Positions 20,261 through 25,531 of a DNA stretch of 25,531 nt are shown in pieces (the first letter of the stretch is position 1; every line of letters begins with the position of its first letter). Position numbers and translations under genes: made by a program. Source of the stretch: Hirudo medicinalis (taxonomy: Eukaryota; Annelida; Clitellata; Hirudinida; Hirudinidae); contig MPNW01000508.1 in the NCBI GenBank assembly GCA_011800805.1, positions 84,708 to 110,238 of the forward strand, read 5' to 3'. Below the pieces are notes generated by a model. That model searched no databases. It had not been told where the DNA came from and worked only from the letters and a program-made list of their open reading frames with translations.

Positions 20261-21357
20261 AAATATTGAAATGCTCGCAAAAGAATTTTTAGTAAAAATT
20301 TTACGAGTTTTTTTTTAATCCGTAGTTAACTAGCTAGAATGTTTTTTCTAATGAAAATAATTGACTTATTAATTGAATTTGGGAATGCATTAAGATTTGA
20401 ACTGAAGCATGTCAAGTAATGTTTCCGCTACGGCACCCGGCTTCATAGCAGTTAAAAAGGCCCACTTTTACAATTTAAAAGCTTCTTTTTTTTGCACACG
20501 AATCAAAAATTATTTGGAAAAAACAAACAAACATAGAATACCGATTTTTATTTCATAATTCATCGATGACTTTCGCTAACGGAATTAAAGGTCCAGTTCG
20601 CTTTGACATAATATGCTATGTATATTTTGCCAGCGATCTCAAAGCTATATTAAAGCTTTATCTTGTTCTCGCCATGGTATTATAGTTAACACCATGCCTA
20701 TACATTTGATTAAGTTTATGCAATCGGAATTATAGATTTTTAGAATTACAAATAATTACGGAATTATTTGGAGAAACAACGAAGGTATAATTTATTGAGA
20801 TGATGGACTCGAATTTAGTCTCGTAGTCCAATTTATATTTGTATTTAGGCTGGAGGAACTAGTAAAACCAGAAATCGGTGACTGGCTAACGATAGCTAGC
20901 TAGCTAGCTAGCAGCAAGGCTATCGCATGTAAACTTCCTTGGTGCTCTCCCGCTATCGATGGTGGTGGTGATGATTAATTAACATCCACTTAATTACTGG
21001 ATTATTAGGACAATCTCCCGCGATGATTATTTATTTATTATTTATTTGATTCAAGTTATTAAAGACATTAGTCATGACTAATGGTCAGTTAATTAATATT
21101 ACTTAATTTATTAAATTTTTAAAATAATATTTATTTAATATTTTGTAATTCATTTAGTCAAATTATATTACCTAGCCTTATATTACGTATTTTATTTAAA
21201 TTTATAAAAATTTATTTCATTTTTTATTGCTTTTTAGATTCGGAATCTTCAAAAAGCTACTCGAGTTTTATCAGAAAACGAATTATAAATTACAAATCAA
21301 ATAACGACAACAAGCAACATTCGACAAGAACAATCTCAATAAAATAAATCAACAAAC
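20261..21357. other. AT-rich region upstream of the RPB1-like gene
   Basis: No coding region or RNA gene is recognised. It contains the TAGC tract listed separately. The last 70 bp before the ATG at 21358 are A/C-rich and free of T-runs, resembling a 5' UTR. No clear TATA box was found close to that segment. Confidence 0.4.
20890..20925. repeat. (TAGC)5 tract inside a short inverted repeat
   Basis: Five TAGC units (20893-20912). The 7-bp arms CGATAGC (20890-20896) and GCTATCG (20919-20925) are perfect reverse complements, and the TAGC tract is itself self-complementary, so alternative hairpins can form. Confidence 0.7.
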
Positions 21358-24300
21358 ATGGAGGTTATGTTTTCGAGCACGAACATCTCCCATGAAACCA
21401 TCGGTAACATTCAGTTTCAGTCCTCGGTCCTGAGGAGATACTCAAGCAGTCAGTCACTTTACCAGACGGAATAAATTACCCCGAAGTCTCAGAAGGTGGC
21501 AAGCCGAAGATTGGGGGAGTCATGGATCCGAGACAAGGAGTCATCGACAAATCATCGAGGTGTCTTACGTGCAATGGAAAGATGAACGAATGTCCTGGTC
21601 ACTTTGGTCACATCAACCTCGCCAAGCCGGTATTTTACGGACACTACCTGCCTCATGTGAGGAACATTTTGAGGTGCATATGTCTCTCTTGCTCCAAGCC
21701 TTACATCAACCCGAATAGCGAAACAATGAAAGATATCATGAAAAAAACGAGGAACAACTTGAAGAACAGAAGACCTTTGATACTTGAAGCCATAAAGAAG
21801 GTAAAGTCTGCGAAGGAGGAGATAGAGTCGAAGACTTACGAACACAATCACATTGTGGTCAGAATCGCCCAAATCTTATTAAGAGAAAAGGGCTGGAATT
21901 ATCAGCTCACTGGAAGAAATCCGTTATTTATGACGAGCCAGAAGATAGATCATTGAAGTTGACCCCTGAGAAAGTTGTGGAAATTTTTAGGGCAATTGAC
22001 AATGCCTCAATCGAACTTCTCGGCTTGCACCCCAAATATGCCAGGCCAGAATGTTGGTAGCCACAGTCCTTCCTGTGTTGCCACTCTGTGTGCGACCTAG
22101 TGTTTTATCATTTGGAACGACTAGATGCCAGGATGACCTTACGCACAAATTGGCCGATATTGTGAAGGCAAACAACAAGCTAAAAGAAAGCGAACAGAGC
22201 GGCATGGCGACACACATTCTGGAGGACAATTTTAAACTTTTAGAGTACCACGTTAACACCATGTTCGATAACAGCATGCCTGGAGTGCCAAAAGCGACAC
22301 AGAAATCTGGACGTCCGCTCAAAGCCATCAAGGAGAGATTGTCGAGCAAAGAGGGCAGAGTCAGGGGGAACTTGATGGGTAAAAGAGTCGATTTTTGCGC
22401 CAGAACTGTCATCACACCTGATCCAATACTCCGTATTGATGAAGTTGGAGTACCGAGGGATATAGCGCAGATTTTGACATATCCTGAAATAGTGACCCCA
22501 TTAAACATAGACAAAATGTCAGAACTGGTGACAAACGGTCCAGATCATTATCCAGGCGCAGCATACATAATAAGGAACAATGGAGAACGAATCAATCTGA
22601 GGTTGCATCCGAATCCAAGCAATCTTCATCTTGAGTACGGATACAAAGTTGAAAGGCACTTACAAGATGGTGATCCAGTTATCTTCAACCGTCAACCTTC
22701 CCTTCACAAAATGTCCATGATGTGTCACAGAGCCAAAGTCATGCCGGGATCAACCTTTAGACTGAATCTTAGCGTCACGAAACCATACAATGCAGATTTC
22801 GATGGAGACGAGATGAACCTTCACCTGCCTCAAAGTCTGGAAACCAGAGCCGAAGTGACGCAATTATCTTCCGTATCCAAGATGATCATAACTCCTCAAT
22901 CCAACAAACCAGTCATGGGCATCGTCCAGGACACTTTGACGGGTGTCTACAAGATGACGTCGAGGAACGAATTTTTGACAAAGCATGACCTTATGAACCT
23001 CCTCTTACACTTCCCAAAGTGGAACGGGAAAATTCCACAGCCTGCAATCCTGAGGCCAGTACCAATGTGGACTGGAAAACAGTTATTCTCCATCCTCATT
23101 CCAGGAAAGGTGAACTGTTTAAAGAATGTCGATGGAAACGACAAATGGATGACTCCAAGTGACACCACTGTTCTTGTCGAGAACGGAGAATTACTGATGG
23201 GCATTCTCTGCAAAAAACTCTCGGATCATCCGAGGGATCTCTGCTGCACGTGGTTTATCTCGAGGAAGGAAGTGAAAAGACTGCAGAATTTTACAGTAAC
23301 ATCCAGTTGGTGGTTAACCAATGGCTGCTCATTGAAGGTCATTCTGTCGGAGTATCTGACATGATCGCCGATGCTCAAACTTACAATGACATTAGAGACT
23401 TGATCACTAATGCCAAGACTGAAATCGCAGTCATAACGGAAGACCTTTATGCTGGTCGATTGAGCAAGCTTCCTGGTTGTGACATGAGGCAGACCTACGA
23501 AAACAAGGTCAATGTGAAATTGAACGAGGCAAGAGATAAAGCAGGAAAACAGGTCCAAAAGTCTTTATCCAGATTCAATAACTTGAACAACATGGTTGCC
23601 GCGGGATCTAAGGGAGACAGCAACAACATTTCCCAAATCATCGCTTGCGTTGGGCAACAAAACGTGGAAGGGAAACGAATTTCTTTTGGATTTTCAAACA
23701 GAACTGCCTCTCATTTCGTGACTTACGATCATGGACCAGAGGCCAGAGGATTTGTTGAGAATTCCTATTTGTCTGGATTAAATTTTTCCGAGTTCTTCTT
23801 CCACGCTATGGCAGGTAGGGAAGGAATCATAGACACGGCCATCAAGACTTCGGAAACTGGATACATCCAGAGAAGATTGATCAAAGCTATGGAAAGTGTC
23901 AAAGTTAACTACGATGGCACAGTCAGGAATCAAACTGGCCATTTGATAGAATTCTGTTACGGAGGAGATGGACTGTCAGGAGAATGGGTCGAAACACAGA
24001 ACTTGGTTTCGCTCGAGTTAAATAACAAAGCCTTTGCCACAAAATACAAATTCGACTTATCGAACGAACAAAGACTTAAGAAAATCCTGGACAGGAATGT
24101 TCTGACGGAGGTTAATAAGGATTCACAGGCACTGAACAAATTTGACAACGAATATGAGCAATTATGTTTGGATAAAGTTGAATTGAGGAAGATTTTCCCT
24201 AGTGGCGACGAAAGAATTGTGCTGCCATGCAATTTAAAAAGACTGATCTGGAACGCCCAGAAAAAGTTTAAGGTAAATCAGAGGAGTACCTCAAAACTTA

Positions 24301-25531
24301 ATCCAATCAGAGTTATTGACGATGTGAAGGACCTCTGCAACAAATTGATAGTCATAAAAGGCAGTGATAACCACAGTATTTGCGCCAACAGTAATGCTAC
24401 CTTTTTGATGAACATAATGTTAAGGTCTACATTCTCATCCAAGAGAGTTGCTGAAGAATTTCATTTGTCATCCGAAGCGTTTGAATGGCTCTTGGGAGAA
24501 GTAGAAACAAGGTTTACTCAGGCACAGGTTCACCCGGGAGAAATGGTGGGAGTATTGGCCGCTCAGTCCTTGGGAGAACCGGCTACTCAGATGACTTTGA
24601 ACACCTTCCACCATGCAGGTATTTCGTCCAAAAACATCACCCTCGGAGTGCCACGTCTCAAGGAAATAATCAACGTGTCTAAGAAGCCAAAATGTCCGAC
24701 TCTCACCATATTCCTTGATTCGGAGACCTCCACTGATGTCGAGAAAGCACACGATCTCATGAACACCCTGTCGTACACAGTTCTCAAAGACGTCATTGAA
24801 TCCAGCGAAATTTTATATGAACCCGACCCTTCAACAACTTCCGTAGAAGAAGATTTGGATCTTGTGACTACATGCTTTGAAATGAGCTTGGTTGATCAGT
24901 CAAAGCTTTCCTCATTTGTCCTAAGGATAAAGTTGAATCCTGAGAAATTGTACGGTCATGGAAAAAGCGTGAAGGCATCCCTCGTGGAAGAGAGGATTCG
25001 ACATACTTACGGATCAGATTTGGAAGTAGTAAGTTTCGACGAAAAGAATCTCGTGAGAATAAGGTTAGTTCAGCAAAAGGATGAAAACGCCGAAGAAACA
25101 GAGAAAAATATGGAGAAGATGGAAGATGATACATTCCTTAGACACCTGGAAACACAAATGCAAAACGAATTAGCTTTGAAGGGCATTCCTGCCATTAAAG
25201 GCATTCATTTATGTCAATCGAGTGCCAAGACAAAGCAGATTAGGGTAATGAATGCAGATGGAGATTTCGCTATCACCAACAATTGGTACCTGGAGAGCGA
25301 GGGTACATCAATGAGGGAAGTCTTAGGAAGGACACATGTTGACTACAGTTCCAGCGTCAGCAATGACATTGTCGAAACTTTTGAAGTTCTTGGAATCGAA
25401 GCAACAAAGAGAACTATCGAGAGAGAGTTGCACACAGTTCTGTCATTTGACGGTTCATACGTGAACCACCGCCATCTAACTCTCCTGTGTGAAATCATGA
25501 CAAACAAAGGTCACCTGATGGCCATAACGAG
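21358..25531 (+). CDS. POLR2A: RNA polymerase II largest subunit (RPB1)-like, intronless, four frame breaks, runs off right edge
   Basis: Collinear with RPB1 from its N-terminus to just before the CTD linker, in five pieces: 21358-21417, 21420-21851, 21854-22051, 22054-23217 and 23220-25531 (open at the edge). Each join needs one extra base. Visible features: Zn-binding '[17 protein letters not shown]' and 'CICLSCSK'; '[14 protein letters not shown]'; the catalytic Mg loop [10 protein letters not shown] (about 22789-22818); bridge helix '[17 protein letters not shown]' (about 23790-23840); '[11 protein letters not shown]'; trigger loop '[18 protein letters not shown]' (about 24565-24620); and '[12 protein letters not shown]' near the edge. 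RPB1 forms the pol II active centre with RPB2. The copy has no introns, unlike the other protein genes at this end of the window (Arf, CCDC97), suggesting retroposition. It also differs at positions normally near-invariant. It could be a young pseudogene, a working diverged paralog with assembly errors, or the organism's only RPB1. The CTD is not in view. Confidence 0.85.

Noticed and set aside
20890..20925. TAGC tract and inverted arms as a terminator or transposon end
   Set aside because: It is a simple microsatellite with short arms. No target-site duplication or matching partner end was found elsewhere in the window.
21987..22514. Minus-strand 175-codon frame within the RPB1 copy
   Set aside because: Antisense shadow of a strongly conserved RPB1 coding segment, with no independent motif.

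Overview
This is animal nuclear DNA, most likely from an invertebrate. The intergenic sequence is AT-rich, several genes have GT-AG introns, and the proteins are metazoan families (class II Arf, CCDC97, a taperin/phostensin-like protein). Three U1 snRNA genes with snRNA-type upstream elements and decayed tRNA-derived SINEs are also present. I cannot name the species.

Layout, left to right. (1) Positions 1-6655 hold a local family of single-exon genes for acidic, AT-hook proteins: the C-terminal tail of one copy on + (2-226), a complete copy on - (848-3592) and a second - copy (4224-6655) that one missing base splits into two overlapping frames. (2) Positions 8605-11437 (-) hold a three-exon taperin/phostensin-like gene. 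Its PP1-docking motif lies at the exon 1/2 junction, and it has three SH2-ligand-type tyrosines. (3) Head-to-head with it, 12145-14727 (+) is a six-exon class II Arf GTPase with a UPRE/CRE-like element and a TATA-like box upstream. (4) Tail-to-tail with Arf, 16507-17729 (-) is a four-exon CCDC97 gene. (5) Three divergent U1 snRNA genes lie on - at 18445-18609, 19168-19332 and 20033-20197. (6) Positions 21358-25531 (+) hold an intronless, divergent RNA polymerase II largest-subunit (RPB1) copy. It runs off the right edge before the CTD and is interrupted by four apparent one-base deletions in its first 1.9 kb, followed by about 770 uninterrupted codons.

The most interesting combination concerns splicing. 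The middle U1 gene has U6 changed to A in the 5'-splice-site-pairing end. That would pair with donors having U at +3, and three of the ten donors I could place in this window (two in Arf, one in the taperin-like gene) have that unusual +3 T. A divergent RPB1 copy, variant U1 genes and a splicing-associated protein (CCDC97) sit within 10 kb; their proximity may be chance. The five apparent frameshifts (four in RPB1, one in an AT-hook gene) are all one-base losses and can all be read as homopolymer contractions, so residual assembly error must be excluded before calling pseudogenes.
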